A DNA stretch of 64,000 nt, taken from the NCBI GenBank assembly GCA_028554755.1, contig JAPTOF010000021.1, forward strand, positions 6,053,001 through 6,117,000. Reading direction: 5' to 3'. The notes beneath the pieces are model-generated. The model was not told where the DNA came from. It was given only the letters and a program-made list of their open reading frames with translations, and made no database searches. The DNA comes from Cordia subcordata. Lineage: Eukaryota > Streptophyta > Magnoliopsida > Boraginales > Cordiaceae. This document shows positions 48,085-59,655 of this stretch, piece by piece (the stretch's first letter is position 1; each line of letters starts with the position of its first letter). A program made the position numbers and the translations under genes.

Positions 48085-48175
48085 CGCTTCTCTCTCTCTC
48101 TTTCTCTCTCCTCTCCTTTCTCTCTCTTCGTTTTCTTTCTCACCTCTCTCTTCTTCTCTTCTTTTCTTCTTTGTT
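48085..48175. repeat. CT-rich simple repeat
   Basis: An imperfect (CT)n/(CTT)n tract. Repeats of this kind are frequent in plant leaders, but no start codon or exon follows convincingly here. Confidence 0.8.
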
Positions 48176-48504
48176 TCATTGGTGATACCACCGATCATCT
48201 CATTTCGAATAAATATCACCATAAAATTTGTCTTTCTTTATTGATCGCAATGATATGCACTATACCCAAGAAAAGCTCCAAGGTGTCGATCCACTATTAA
48301 AACCCATTGCCTTTTTCCTTATGCCAGTGAAGATTCTAACATCATCTTGTCGCGCTGTAACTACCAATCTCTTCCTTTCTTCGTCGCGATTCTAACCACA
48401 CTTCCCACGCGACGTTTGGACATTCCAAGCTCAATCCGCCATTAAAGCTCACCTTGACCTTCAAGTATGCAGATCTGTGTTTGTTTTGTGTTGTGTATGT
48501 GAGA

Positions 48505-48835
48505 GCAATGAACAAACAATTGTGGCGCAATGAACAAATATTTAATGTATATATGAAAGTTAGTAAACAAATAGTTGTGGGGTACTAAAAATTAGTTGTG
48601 GAGTACTGAACAAACTACTGTAGGGTACTAAACAAACAGTCAGTGAACAAATAGTTGTAGGGCACTGAACAAACATTTGTAGGTTACTGAACAAACAGTC
48701 AGTGAACAAATAGTTGTAGAGTACTGAACAAACAATCAATGAACAAATAGTTGTGGGTACTGAATAAACAGATGTGCAATACTGAACAAACAGTTAGTGA
48801 ACAAATAGTTGTGGGATACTAAATAAACATGTACT
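48505..48835. repeat. Minisatellite built on GAACAAATAGTTGTGG units
   Basis: About eight imperfect copies of a roughly 36-bp unit made of two half units. The type phrase is TACTGAACAAACAGTCAGTG, followed by AACAAATAGTTGTAGGG. Copies differ at a few positions and by small indels. It has no sustained open frame. Confidence 0.85.
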
Positions 48836-49179
48836 GTGCGTGAACAGTAATGCGTACTGTTCATGTTGTAGGTATATGTTGTATTGGGGACTTGCAGATC
48901 CGTGATACAACTATTCGAAGCAAATAGAAGAAATAGAGGAGCCACGATAGTATTTATTTTTGGTTGGAATTCTATCGTATACATTGAGATGTGTAGCATT
49001 TCTTCATTTCTTTTGATAAAATGCACCTATTCCTTTTTGTTAAGGTTGACATTGGTATGCCAGGCGCTGGTTGGGATGCTAGACTAGTTCCAAATACAAT
49101 TTAAAATTTTTTACAACAATATTATGTAATAAGAGAGATTTTACTAATATTTTTTTCTTTTTTTCTTTTTGGGAAGACA

Positions 49180-49355
49180 ATTGAAAGTGGTTCTCCAATT
49201 ATTCCCTAATGATGACTCAAACTTGAGACTTATAGATCTCAAGTGAGAGGTGTTATCATTGAGTTACATTGAAAGTGGTTCTCCAATTATTCCCTAATGA
49301 TGACTCAAACTTGAGACTTATAGATCTCAAGTGAGAGGTGTTATCATTGAGTTAC
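49180..49355 (-). repeat. Perfect 88-bp tandem duplication of a SINE-like (tRNA-derived) head
   Basis: 49,180-49,267 and 49,268-49,355 appear identical. Read on the - strand the unit has TAACTCAATGATAACACC and, about 35 bases on, CAAGTTTGAGTCATC. These resemble the A box and B box of a tRNA-type polymerase III promoter. Exact identity means the duplication is recent, or is an assembly artefact. Confidence 0.8.
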
Positions 49356-49359
49356 AACG

Positions 49360-50270
49360 TCTTGTTAGATTTTACTAATATTAGACCAATAAAATAATTA
49401 CTTGTTGATGCATCATAATTAGGCTTTATTTAGCACCTTTTTTGGGCTGGACAGTGTCTAGACCCAAAATATTTGGATTATATCGGGCATACCCATATCA
49501 AAATTATAAAGTACCTCTAACCTTGAAGAGACAAAGACCTTAATGATCCCCTCCCCCCAAAATCTATACGCACAAGTTCTAAAGAAACATGAGCTTTGTA
49601 CAAAGTCTTCAAAAAGGGTAGAAAGTGCATTTCTCCATATATGCAGCCTTTGCAAACTTTATCAAGTCTATTAATTGTAGGAATACTAGTCGCCATGTGA
49701 TTAGGGGTTTTAAATGGTGTTTCATGCGTGCATGATGGGATGTGACTATGTCCTAAATAGGGGCCATGATTGGTAACGAGTGATACCTCTTAAAATAATG
49801 CGTGCAGTAAGTAAGGAGGTCTAGGAAATATACACCAGACTATAAAGAGGACATCTCCTGTAGCTGATATATCTGGTCTTTGGACAAGAAAGCCATCATT
49901 GCATCTGACAAGGTCTCTTAATCTTGGAAATGTAAGAAGTGAGGTGCCCTAGTAGTGACGGCGCCTTTATAGACTTGATAGACTAACACCCCAAGCAATT
50001 ATAAGCCGGCTACGATAATTTCGTCATGTGAAGGACGATGGAAGTAGTAGACATCACATTACTGATAAATAAACTTAAAGCTATCTTATAAATATGCCTA
50101 TCCACATTACTACAACGGTAAGCCATCTCCAACCCTTTATATTCTTTGAGTTCTCTCAATTACTCTCTCTAACTTAAGCATAATAGTTTATTTCAAGGGA
50201 TAAAGCCCTGCCATTTCTTTCTTTTGCAGGAACTCTGTTGACCAGAATAGTACTAGTATGTGATAGCATC
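49360..50270 (+). repeat. Probable 5' LTR region of a Tat-like Gypsy element
   Basis: Non-coding. It lies directly before a Gypsy primer binding site at 50,276, so at least its right part should be LTR. The CT-rich segment 50,110-50,170 and the GCAGG phrase at 50,226 would fit the transcribed part of the LTR. The left border is not defined. It does not visibly match the LTR at 55,408. Confidence 0.4.
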
Positions 50271-50275
50271 ATTAG

Positions 50276-50294
50276 TTGGCGACGTCTGTGGGGA
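50276..50294 (+). promoter_or_regulatory. Gypsy primer binding site
   Basis: TTGGCGACGTCTGTGGGGA differs by one base from the TTGGCGCCGTCTGTGGGGA phrase found after the 5' LTR of many Tat-type Gypsy elements. Confidence 0.75.
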
Positions 50295-52735
50295 ACGTTC
50301 TAGATATTTTCTAAGTAGCTCACTGAGAGACCAAATTCAAGAAGCCTTAGATGGACCGAGAACGTTGTTGCCATTGCAATAGAGAGCAACACGAGGGATC
50401 GAAAGTATAGGCAAATTAAAGGAATGTTATAGATTCTTAGTTGGGCAGGGTTGACACAACAATCGAAATTGGGGGTATTGGCTAATAAGGGCTAGGGTAG
50501 GACCCGAACCCTCAAGAGATACAGGGAAGAATAGAGATGTTAGGATAGGACTTCTATGAACCTTGTGAAGAACAAGGTCCCCATATGGCCCAATTGGAAG
50601 TGATGGATAGAGGAGAAAGCTATAGAGGTTATGAGAGGCACCCTTGTAGGTCATACAGGGGTTGTAAGACATGGGTGAGGTCCTCATACCCCTGGTATTA
50701 GTGCTGCCAAAAAGAAAGGCTACCATCAGTACTACTCTTTCCCCGGGTAAATGGTTATGACATGACTAGTGATCCTATAGATTATTTGAACATATTCAAA
50801 ACAACCCTAATGGTAAGGGTTGATAGAGGCTAAAAGATGCCAATTGTTATTATTTGCGCTCTCAAAAGACCCCTGGTGATGGCATAGGGGGTTGCCCTCC
50901 GGTCAATTAGCAGTTTTGATGATCTAGCAATAGGCCTGGTTACGGTGTTCATAAGAGTGGAAGGACGTAAAGAAAAATATAGGCGAGGAACTAGTGAACC
51001 TCTCAGAGAATATACGAATAGATTCCAGCAGGACGTATTGGACATGGAAGAGTAGTAAGCCGCCCAGGCCTATATTGAGAGGTATCAAGGAGGAGCCCTC
51101 AAATATTTGTATTCGACAAGAGAAGATAAAGCATGCTTCAAGAAAGTGGCTTGGCCCTAATATGGGGCAGTAGGGTGTACGCCCATGGAATTGCGAGGGA
51201 AAGCAAACGGAGCCCTTAGGTAGGGCACCATAATCGAGATGAAGACAACCTTAACGCAACATGATAGGGCGTGGACATAAGGATCAGTATGGAAAACCTT
51301 TCTTCTAGTAAAGTTGTGTGCAATAGGGGCCCTACTAGCACAAGAGGTCCTAAAAAAGTTTATCTATGTGGTTGTGGACGACAACAGTAGTTGTGTGAAG
51401 GCTAAGGTCATTACCAAAATTATGAACAAGGTGACATGGAGATTCTTCTAGGATGAAGTGGTGAAGCACTCAGACAGAGCTCTCTATGTTGTTTATAGAT
51501 ATGTCTAAAAAATTTTGGCATTCCATTTGTGAGGAGTTACAAAGGTTTAGGAGTTATATTTACCTGAATCATAACTAGGAATCGAAGGGAAAATCTAGAC
51601 TAGACAGTGCTACGCTATATTAAGAAGGAAGAAAAAAGAGCAAGTGAGGGTTAGGAGAGGGAACTCACGAATGTGCTCTATATCATTCACACAAATCCGA
51701 ATTGCATCAGAAGGACATCTACCAAAGATGCCTGAAAAGTAAAGGCTAGGAAGTAGCTGGAATCAATGTGAGAAGAGAGGGTTGGACAAAGAATAAACCG
51801 GATGTAAAAATTAGAGAGCTTGCATCTTGTTTTTATGATGGATTAAGTTGTGTCTTTAAAATGCTTTTAAGTTTTTGTGTTTAGAATGCGTTACATTCAT
51901 AACACGACACCTAATTTAAAGTTTTGAAGCATAATGAAGGTATGCAAAAGGATATTAGTGCAAAAAGGGCTAATGTTAAAGATCATAAGTCAGGTCCAGA
52001 GACCAAGACAAGACCTAACATTGTTAAAGGTCATAAGTTAGATATGGAGATCAAGACAAGACCTAATATTGTTAAAGGTCACAAGTCAGATCTAGAGTTG
52101 AAGACAAGTCCTAATATTGTTAAAGTTCATAATTTAGGTTTGAAGACCAGGAAAAGACCTAATGTTGTTAAACGTCATATGTCAAGTTAAGAGAGCATGA
52201 CAAGACTAATATTGTTTAAGCTCATAAGTCAAGTTTAAAGATAGGACAAAACCTAATACTGTTTAAGATCATAAGTCAAGTCCGAAGCCCAAGACAAAAC
52301 CTAACATTGTTTAAGGCCATAAGTTAGGCCTAAAGAGTAGGACAAGATCCAATATTGTCTAAGGTCATAAGTCAAGTTTGATGGCCAAGACAAGACCTCA
52401 GACCTGATGATACTAAGGAAATAAGCTAGGCTCGCAAGACAGGGAAAGACCTAATATCATCAAAACTGTAAGTTAGAACATGGCCTAATGTCATGAGGTG
52501 GATGAGGGTAGGACCTAATCTTGTTGGCTGTATAGGTTAGATCTTAATTTTATTTTAAGGCAGAGGGGACACAATCCAAATTCAAAGAATCAATAGCTAA
52601 GAGGCACATGATGGTAAATGTAATAAAAAATGACAAAAAGAGACTTAATGAGTGAAAGCACAAATAGCAAAAGAACATTGAAGAAATAATAGATGAAATA
52701 AGAAAACATCTACATTCATTAGGATTTCTGATGCA
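50295..52735 (+). pseudogene. Tat-like Gypsy gag remnant and trailing region
   Basis: On the + strand 50,760-51,060 reads as Gypsy gag: SDPIDYLNIFKTTLMVRV, then LRSISSFDDLAIG and SEPLREYTNRFQQDVLDMEE, interrupted by stops. Nothing beyond gag can be recognised. After 51,900 the sequence becomes a tandem repeat (listed separately). Protease, RT and integrase are missing, so the element is a decayed internal-deletion copy. Confidence 0.65.
51960..52450 (+). repeat. 48-bp tandem repeat encoding a 16-residue unit in part
   Basis: The phrase GACCTAATATTGTTAAAGGT recurs at 52,012, 52,060, 52,108 and 52,156, exactly every 48 bases. It then continues less regularly to about 52,450. Because 48 is a multiple of three, the first four units stay open as a repeated peptide around TRPNIVKGHKSD (open frame 51,924-52,190). 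Later units are out of step and full of stops. No host gene context surrounds it. Confidence 0.85.
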
Positions 52736-52740
52736 AAAAT

Positions 52741-54070
52741 TGTTGGCTAAATACTTGCTATTAATTTTGATGATGAAAATTTATATACATTCATAATTTT
52801 TTGACTAAAAGCATCTTGTGAAGATAAGTGCTTAAATGTATAAGTAGATGCTTGAAAGATGGAAGAAGATGAACAAAAATGCATTATTTGAAGAACAAGA
52901 AGATGAGAAGGCATAAGGAGGAGAAGAGACGTCATAAGAGGTACCGGAAGTTTTTGCACTTTGTGAAATGCCTAAATATTGTATATGTTTGGCTCAAACT
53001 TCCTTTTTCATTGTTCAAACATTTTTTAAAAACTCTTGCGTATTTGATTTCATAAAAGCACAAATGAATTTGAATGGACATGTAGAGTAAAATGTGTTTT
53101 TGAAGTATTTCAAGTCATAGAAAGTATTTATAAATTGTGTCAAAGTGATTTCGAGTTATGAAAATTGCACTAAAAAAGGTTTTGGCTTAAGTTTGGCTTT
53201 ATTTCACTTTCTAGAATGGTTGGACCCCCCAGCCGATCGACCGGCTGACTTGGATAGGTCGCCCAGCCAAGTCAGAAACTGATGGACTAAGCCAAACCCC
53301 CTAGCCGATCGACCGGTTAAGGCGTCCAACCTAGTTAGTAAGGGCCAAGAGGAAGCCAGATGACCCAGCCGATCAACCGGCTAAATGGGCTGCTGTAATA
53401 AATGCACTAGCCATTTATTATTGTTCTGGCCATTTCTTTCTCTTTTTCTCACCTACCAAATTCCTAACACTCAAATCTCTTTAAATACACATTCATTACT
53501 CATTCAAATCATCAATTCAAGTGTGCAAAATCTTATATCATCATTCAATCAAGCTTTGAGCCATTCTTGCAATATTTTTGAGCTTTTAAGAGCTTTATTT
53601 ATTGCAATATCTTCTTTCTGAGAAGAAAAATTTTCAGATTCTATCATTTGTTATTCCTTTGATTATATACACACTTTGAGAGATAAAATTCTTGAGAGAT
53701 TCATTCACTAAAGCTTGTTTTGTGTGGAGAAATCCTAAATGATGAAACTCTTAGGTTCTTTGAAGTTGGGCTTCAAAGAGGTGTAAGAAATTGGTTTTTG
53801 CTTCACCAAGATTTCAAGAAAAAATTTTGTGAAGGTTGTTGAAGTCCTAAGAGGAGCATCCCTGGGCGGTAGACGTAGGCTTGGCCGAACGACCTTAAAT
53901 CGTTTCTCTCTCTTCTCTCTATACTTTAGTTATCTTATTTGCTTAAATTGTTTACATTGTGTTTGACATTTTGTTTGAAAGAAATTGTTGGATCTGAGTG
54001 AATTTTTAAAAACAAAAATTAGTAATTATATCTTAATTCAACCCCCCTTCTTAAGATATTTGCACCTACA
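52741..54070 (+). mobile_element. Solo LTR, SIRE-like Copia type
   Basis: 1,330 bp from TGTTGGCTAAATACTTGC to TTGCACCTACA, flanked on both sides by AAAAT (52,736-52,740 and 54,071-54,075). Style fits SIRE/Maximus LTRs: repeated CAGCCGATCGACCGGC words (53,232-53,375), TCTTTAAATAC as TATA region (53,478), GTAGACGTAGGCTTGGCCGA and a CCCCCCTTCTT tail. No primer site or coding DNA adjoins it, so the rest was lost by recombination between LTRs. Confidence 0.88.
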
Positions 54071-54344
54071 AAAATATATAAGAAAACCTAAATTACTGAA
54101 ACGCCCCTTGCATCGACCCCGAGCCTGCAACATTAGTCTTTAGAGGGTCCATAGCCCCGACTGTCGTGGTTCCTATTAGCTACTCCAGTAATGAAGGCCT
54201 CAGAGTGTCCAAGATTATATCCACAATTTTTTTTGTGTTGCAATTTTTGTTTTTGGAAAGAGAGAAAAATCTAAAAAACAAAAAAAAAATGTTTGTTGAA
54301 AGAAATCTCATGCGTAGCTCCTTTCCCTTTGCCTTGTGACAGGC

Positions 54345-55264
54345 ATTTCAAGGTTGAAATTTACCAAAAAGTCCCATAGATAATAAATCCTAAGAGAGGG
54401 AATAAATATATTAATGAATAATTTTGGGAAAAATTCCTCTAACAACGACTTTCACCCTATAGGCTATTCTAGGAATCCAAAACTAAATAGAATTTGATTC
54501 TACCAGTCCTTTCTATATGAAAATAGCTAATAAATTAATTTTAATATAACTAGGACTCAATAACAAATAACTAATATAACTAAGACACAATAAAAAAAAT
54601 AAATCTTAAATCCTAATATAACTAGAATTGGGCTGCATCAGTCTCCTCAGGTGCTAAAAGAACTTGTCCTCGAGTTTTCCACCACCATGGTCCACAAAAT
54701 CACCCTGATATGGAACTAGATGCTTGACTTGAAGACATCTCTTCTTCTGACACATCATGATTGTCATCATGAGTTAGAGTTTCCAATTGCGCAAAGTGTT
54801 GGGTTAAGGCTTCAACTTGTCTTCTCAACTCTTGTAATTCTCCAGGTTGTTATTGATTAGGGGGAAGAACTCCAACTTTTTAACATGACCTCTGATACCA
54901 ACTAACACAGTGGAAATTTGGAGAACATAAACAAAAAAATAGGAGAATCAAGGAGCTCAATTCCAAGGCTGAAATTTTCCAAGAATCCCATTGATAATAA
55001 ACCCTAAGAGAGGGAATAAATATATTAATGCTTAATTTTTGGAAAAGTTTCTCTAACAATGAAAACTTTCACCCTATATATAGGCTATTCTAGGCATCTA
55101 AAATTAAATAGAATTTAAATCTACTAGTCCTTTCCATATAAAAATAACTAATAAACTAATTCTAATATAACTAGGACTCAACAACAAATAACTAATATAA
55201 CTAGGACCCAATGGAAAAAATAACAAATCCTAAATCCTAATATAACTAGGATTGGATTGCATCA
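54345..55264 (-). mobile_element. Internally deleted Gypsy derivative with two LTRs
   Basis: On the - strand the 5' LTR is 55,264-54,903 (362 bp, starting TGATGCAATCC). A primer site TGGTATCAGAGG follows at 54,901-54,890. The internal part is only about 262 bp (54,641-54,902) and the 3' LTR is truncated (54,640 to about 54,345). The internal part begins with a gag-like N-terminus (LQELRRQVEALTQHFAQLET) and ends with a tail like NSRTSSF, so almost all gag-pol was deleted. Its size resembles TRIM elements, but the residues indicate a Gypsy parent. The solo LTR at 29,861 is from the same family. Confidence 0.8.
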
Positions 55265-55407
55265 ATATGTTTCGTGCATTATTGGTTAAAGGTTGAAAAG
55301 TCAACCATTTGTTTTTTCATTCAACATGTCATTGTGGCCCTTTAGATACTATGAATTACTACCCTCTAACTTAAAGGCTCTTCAACTTAGAGAGTAGGGG
55401 GACAAAT

Positions 55408-56230
55408 TGTAGTGGCCAAAAATTAGCTTGGGCCTAAAGGTCCACTAGGCTCATTCTAAATGCTAGTTCGGACCTTGAGGGTAAGGTTGCGGCTCACAAA
55501 TGTCTCATAGAAAGTTCGGTCCATTGGGCTGATTAGCTGGATAAGGATTAAGAAAGAGGCTAAGGCCCGTGGTCACTTAGCGCACATGCAAGCCCTCCAA
55601 TCAGAGGCCCAAGATTCAAGGTCATAAAAGGAGTCTGATTCCAACTCAACCGGCCATCTTGATATACAACCGGGTGTTAGTCGTATTCAACTTAACTAAG
55701 AAGTACCTGATAAAAGGTCAACCTTATCACTCCGCTAAAAGTAGAAAGGTGTCCAAGCTGTCAATCTCATCAACCCATCTCTGAGAGGATAAACAACAGT
55801 TACATTCAAACGCTAACAAGCAGGATCATATGAGCCCCAGACTCATGAGTGTCATCAGCTATAAATAGATACTCTCGCTAGATAGGAGAGGATCAAGCGA
55901 TAAATGGCAAAACCTCCACTCTATTCCCTTCGACAGCTCGTTGCTCACCGCTTTGTATACACGAGCACCCTGACAAGTTCATACCAACTACCTACCAAGC
56001 TTAGTTATCTTGGTATTGACTCTCAAACACTTGGAAATAACTTGAGAGTTGAAGTGTCTTTGGTCGACACCATATCAATGTCAAGGACCCACCATTACTT
56101 TTCTTGCCTTCTGTTTTGCAAGTTGCTAGTGCCCCAATATTCGTGATTTTAGACTTTAACATGTACATTCGGTTGTGTTGTAACTTTTATAAATGAGAAT
56201 TACTATATACACAATTTTCTTTTGTTTGTC
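55408..56230 (+). repeat. 3' LTR-like end of a Tat-like Gypsy element
   Basis: A polypurine-like GAGAGTAGGGGGACAAAT (55,390-55,407) leads into TGTAGTGGCC, a usual LTR start. GCTATAAATAGATACTC near 55,858 is a good TATA region. It is followed by sequence like the leader of such elements to about 56,225. The right border is unclear. It may belong to the gag remnant at 50.3-52.7 kb, although the LTR on that side is too diverged or different to confirm. Confidence 0.55.
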
Positions 56231-56701
56231 ATTCATTTATGATTTTTTATATTGGTGAGAAATAAGTCATACGTAGCACTTCTCAAGCTAGTATATAAAT
56301 CTCCAATTTGGTGGTCATTGGTCAAGGTGGCAAGCGGGCTTATGCTAGCCCAGCTCGCCATAGGCCTGAACCAAGCCCGTATGTTACAGCAAGAAGGCCT
56401 AGGTTGGGCAGGGTTTAGTATACAAATGGGCTAGGTTAGGGTCATTTTAGCCTATTGGTCTGGCCTAGCTTGACCCATGGCCCAGCCCACGACACAACCC
56501 AGCCCAGCCTAGCCCTGCCCAGCTTGCGGCTCACATGGGCTTAATTATCAACTTACATTGGCCTGATGGCTAGTACTTTTTTTTTCAAATTTTTTCTTTT
56601 ATTTCTATTTTAGTCTCCCAATAACTATATAAAGGCTAGATATATATATATATATATTTATAGATATGTAAATATAATATATAAATATAAGTTGATATAT
56701 A

Positions 56702-56737
<36 letters not shown>

Positions 56738-58600
56738 TGTATGTATGTATAGATAAATATAACTCATATTTATAAATATATAAATAGATATAAAGATAGA
56801 GATAAATATATTTATACAGTCTATAAACTTATATTTAGTATCACATTTATATGATAATCAACACTATGTTGTTTGGCTATTTGTCTTTTACTTGACTATT
56901 TGTATGTGTCCATGTAATTTTTTTATTTTTTATGTAATAAATTGTCTTCTATTTGCTTTATTTATATTTTTATTAAATATCATTAAAAAATATTAAATTG
57001 GTGACCTAATGTAATAATACTAGTAAATTTTATAATTAATGAACTAACAAACTAAATGTACATAAGGGATCTATTATGGATTACACATACGATTCATATT
57101 ATAATAGATAAATATTTTTAATAATAATGTTACATTTTAATGGTTAAAGCTTTTATATCTAATATGATTATATTTGTAAATATATTACATAACAGAATTT
57201 GTGATCTAGTCGTTTAAGCTTTACAATAAAAAACAAGAGCCAAAAAATCAAGACTTCAAATCTTTTCCCGTACATATTTGATATTTTTAAGATTATTTGT
57301 TAAATAAATGACAAAATGATTATAATTGTAATATTAGTACACAAGTGGACTTGCAGCCTAGTGGCTTAAAACTTAACATTTAAATAAAAGGTCATGAAGT
57401 CAAACTTTATCCCTTACATACTTGACTTTTAAAGTAAAGTACAAGGCCGTGAGTCAACCCGTCCCAACCCAACCCAGCACAGCCCAGCCTAGCACCAAGC
57501 CCATGAGCTAGCCCGGCCATATGTGGGTTGCCTCTTATACAAATTAGGCCTAGGACCCCTGATTTCTAGCCCATCCCAGTTAAAACTTAGGCCTAGCCCA
57601 TCAACATACGGGCTTCGCAAGCCTCGGCCGGGCTGGGGTAAGCCCAGTTGCTATTCATTGATCAAAGATTCACACTGTTAGATGCGAGAAATGCACAAAC
57701 GAAAATACATTTAAATAAAAGGTCATGGAATCAAACCTTGTTCCTTACATAATTTTTTAAGTAAAGCACAGGCTTGAGAGTTAACCAGTCCCAACCTAGC
57801 CCATCACTAGGCCCATGAGCCAGCGCAACCCAGTCTGGGCCTTGCTCAGCCTAGCCTGGCCATAAGTGGGTTGGGCCACTTATACGAACTGCTAGGACCC
57901 CTGATTTCTAGCTCAATCTGGCCTAATCCAGTTAAAACTTAGGTCTAGCCTGGCCTGGTTCATCTTAGAAAGGCAGGGCAAAAAGTCTTGTTTCTTCAAA
58001 CATTTAATAGACAAAATAAGACCTCTTTGATTCTTAAGGAAGTTGTTCATTCATTTTATGTTCGAGGCTTTTTTCAAAAATGGTGATGATAGTGTAGTCT
58101 TCTTTACATATTAAGTCAAGTGGTAAACTATGAAAGGAAAAATGGAAATAGGGGTTTCATGGGTCTGGACTAGGTAGGGCTGGGCTAAGCCCAGCATAGT
58201 TGCCATTCGTTGATCAAGATTCACACAGTTAGATACGAGAAACACACAAACGATTATACATTTAAATAAAAGGTCATGGAGTCAAACCTTGTCCCTTACA
58301 TACTTTATTTTTTAAGTAAAGCACAGGTCTGTGAGTCAACTTGTCCCAACCGGACCCAGTCCAACCTATCACTAGGCCCGCGAGCTAGCCCAGCCCAGCC
58401 TAGGCCAGCATACACCGGCAATATGTGAGCTGCCCCTTATACGAACTGGGCCTAGGACCCTTGATTTCTAGCCTAACCCGACCCGAGCCAAGCCCCGTTG
58501 CCATTCGTTGATCAAAGTTTACACTGTTAGATACAAGAAACTCACAAATGAATATACGATTTGGGCTACAATTTCTCTATCAGAAATAATAGTTATCCTT
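56231..58600. repeat. Tandem array of about 300-bp GC-rich units plus microsatellites
   Basis: The phrase TTGATCAAAGATTCACACTG, or a close form, opens units at about 57,657, 58,209 and 58,508, and a preceding unit covers about 57,350-57,655. Each unit holds TTTAAATAAAAGGTCATGG, AAGTAAAG, CACAGG, GTCCCAACC and many AGCCCAGCCTAG words, ending near GGGCCTAGGACCC. The phrase GCAGCCTAGTGGCTTAA...GTCATGAAGTCAAAC (57,355-57,410) looks like a tRNA-derived SINE head. 57,960-58,200 interrupts the array. A related AGCCC-rich block is at 56,330-56,570 and (GTAT)10 is at 56,711-56,750. Confidence 0.7.
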
Positions 58601-58940
58601 AAGAAAGCAGTATGGCCTTCTGTGCCTGTAAACAATTAAATACCCAATAACTATAGGCTAAAGAAATGTTGATACCAATGAGATAATAACTAAAGTGACT
58701 TCTTTTTGATAAATTAGTTACTAAAATGCAAATTTTTTGAAAGAAACGCGAAAAATAACCGACATTTGAAATTGGATTTTCAAGACACAATTTCAAGGTA
58801 GAAATTGTAGGTTGAATACATGATTTTTGAAATTGTTTCATCAACTCACAATTTCATTGTTTCTATTTCTTGAAATTGAGTCTTCAAGCCATGATTTCAT
58901 ATTTATATTTTTTATTTTTTTTCCAAAATCTAGTTCAAAT

Positions 58941-59026
58941 CACAATTTCATCGTGGTTTGCTATCTCCACATCAACAAGTGCTCACAATTTCATCGTGGC
59001 TTGCTATCCCCACATCAGCAAGCGCT
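58941..59026. repeat. 43-bp tandem duplication
   Basis: CACAATTTCATCGTGG opens both copies (58,941 and 58,984). They differ at about five positions. The surrounding 58,760-59,090 has further CACAATTTCA words. It lies downstream of the TASH3 gene and shows no coding sense. Confidence 0.85.
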
Positions 59027-59655
59027 ATTCCCTCGTGTCTGACGTGGTAGCTCCAAAATTTTGTATTGAAGACACGATTTCGTAACATGATTATTTTCCT
59101 CATTGCTTTACAAAAGTGGTCATTTTAGCATATAATATTAAAAAAGCAAGCGATTTCTCATTAGCTCGATACAAGCTTCTAGTATTTCTTACAAGAAGGA
59201 TATAGAGCCGTCCCAGAAAATTATAAGATTTACTCATAAATTCCAAGCCCACGTAATGGAATAGAGGCTTGGTTTGGTTTTATTTTGGTTTACAAAGACA
59301 TAAAAACCATTTTCACTAATGAAGCTTGTATGATGTCAAAATAGAAGCCAGCCAAATCCAAGTTTACTCTTAGCATGCAAGCAACAATCACAGCAGCAGC
59401 AGCAGAAAGCAGCTATCATCTCCAAGTAACTGTCAGCCAAAAGAAGAATATTTCAAGTAACCCCGACCGATAATGTAAAACAGACTTGAAGCGTACAAAT
59501 GAGGGTATTGCTCCTTAAATCTGACAAGTTTTGCATGCGATTGATTGGTAAAACATACTAACCAGAGACTTTGGCTATCGTTGTTTCTTGAGATGGAACA
59601 AAGTCAGACTGGCGTGGATCATCATTAATCAAACATACACATGGAATTGTACTCA

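Noticed and set aside
48505..48835. CRISPR-like regular repeats
   Set aside because: The sequence is eukaryotic, the repeats are contiguous and imperfect without unique spacers, and no cas genes exist. It is a minisatellite.
49180..49355. Functional tRNA gene
   Set aside because: A- and B-box-like sequences exist but no cloverleaf with a paired acceptor stem can be drawn. SINE-like is the better reading.
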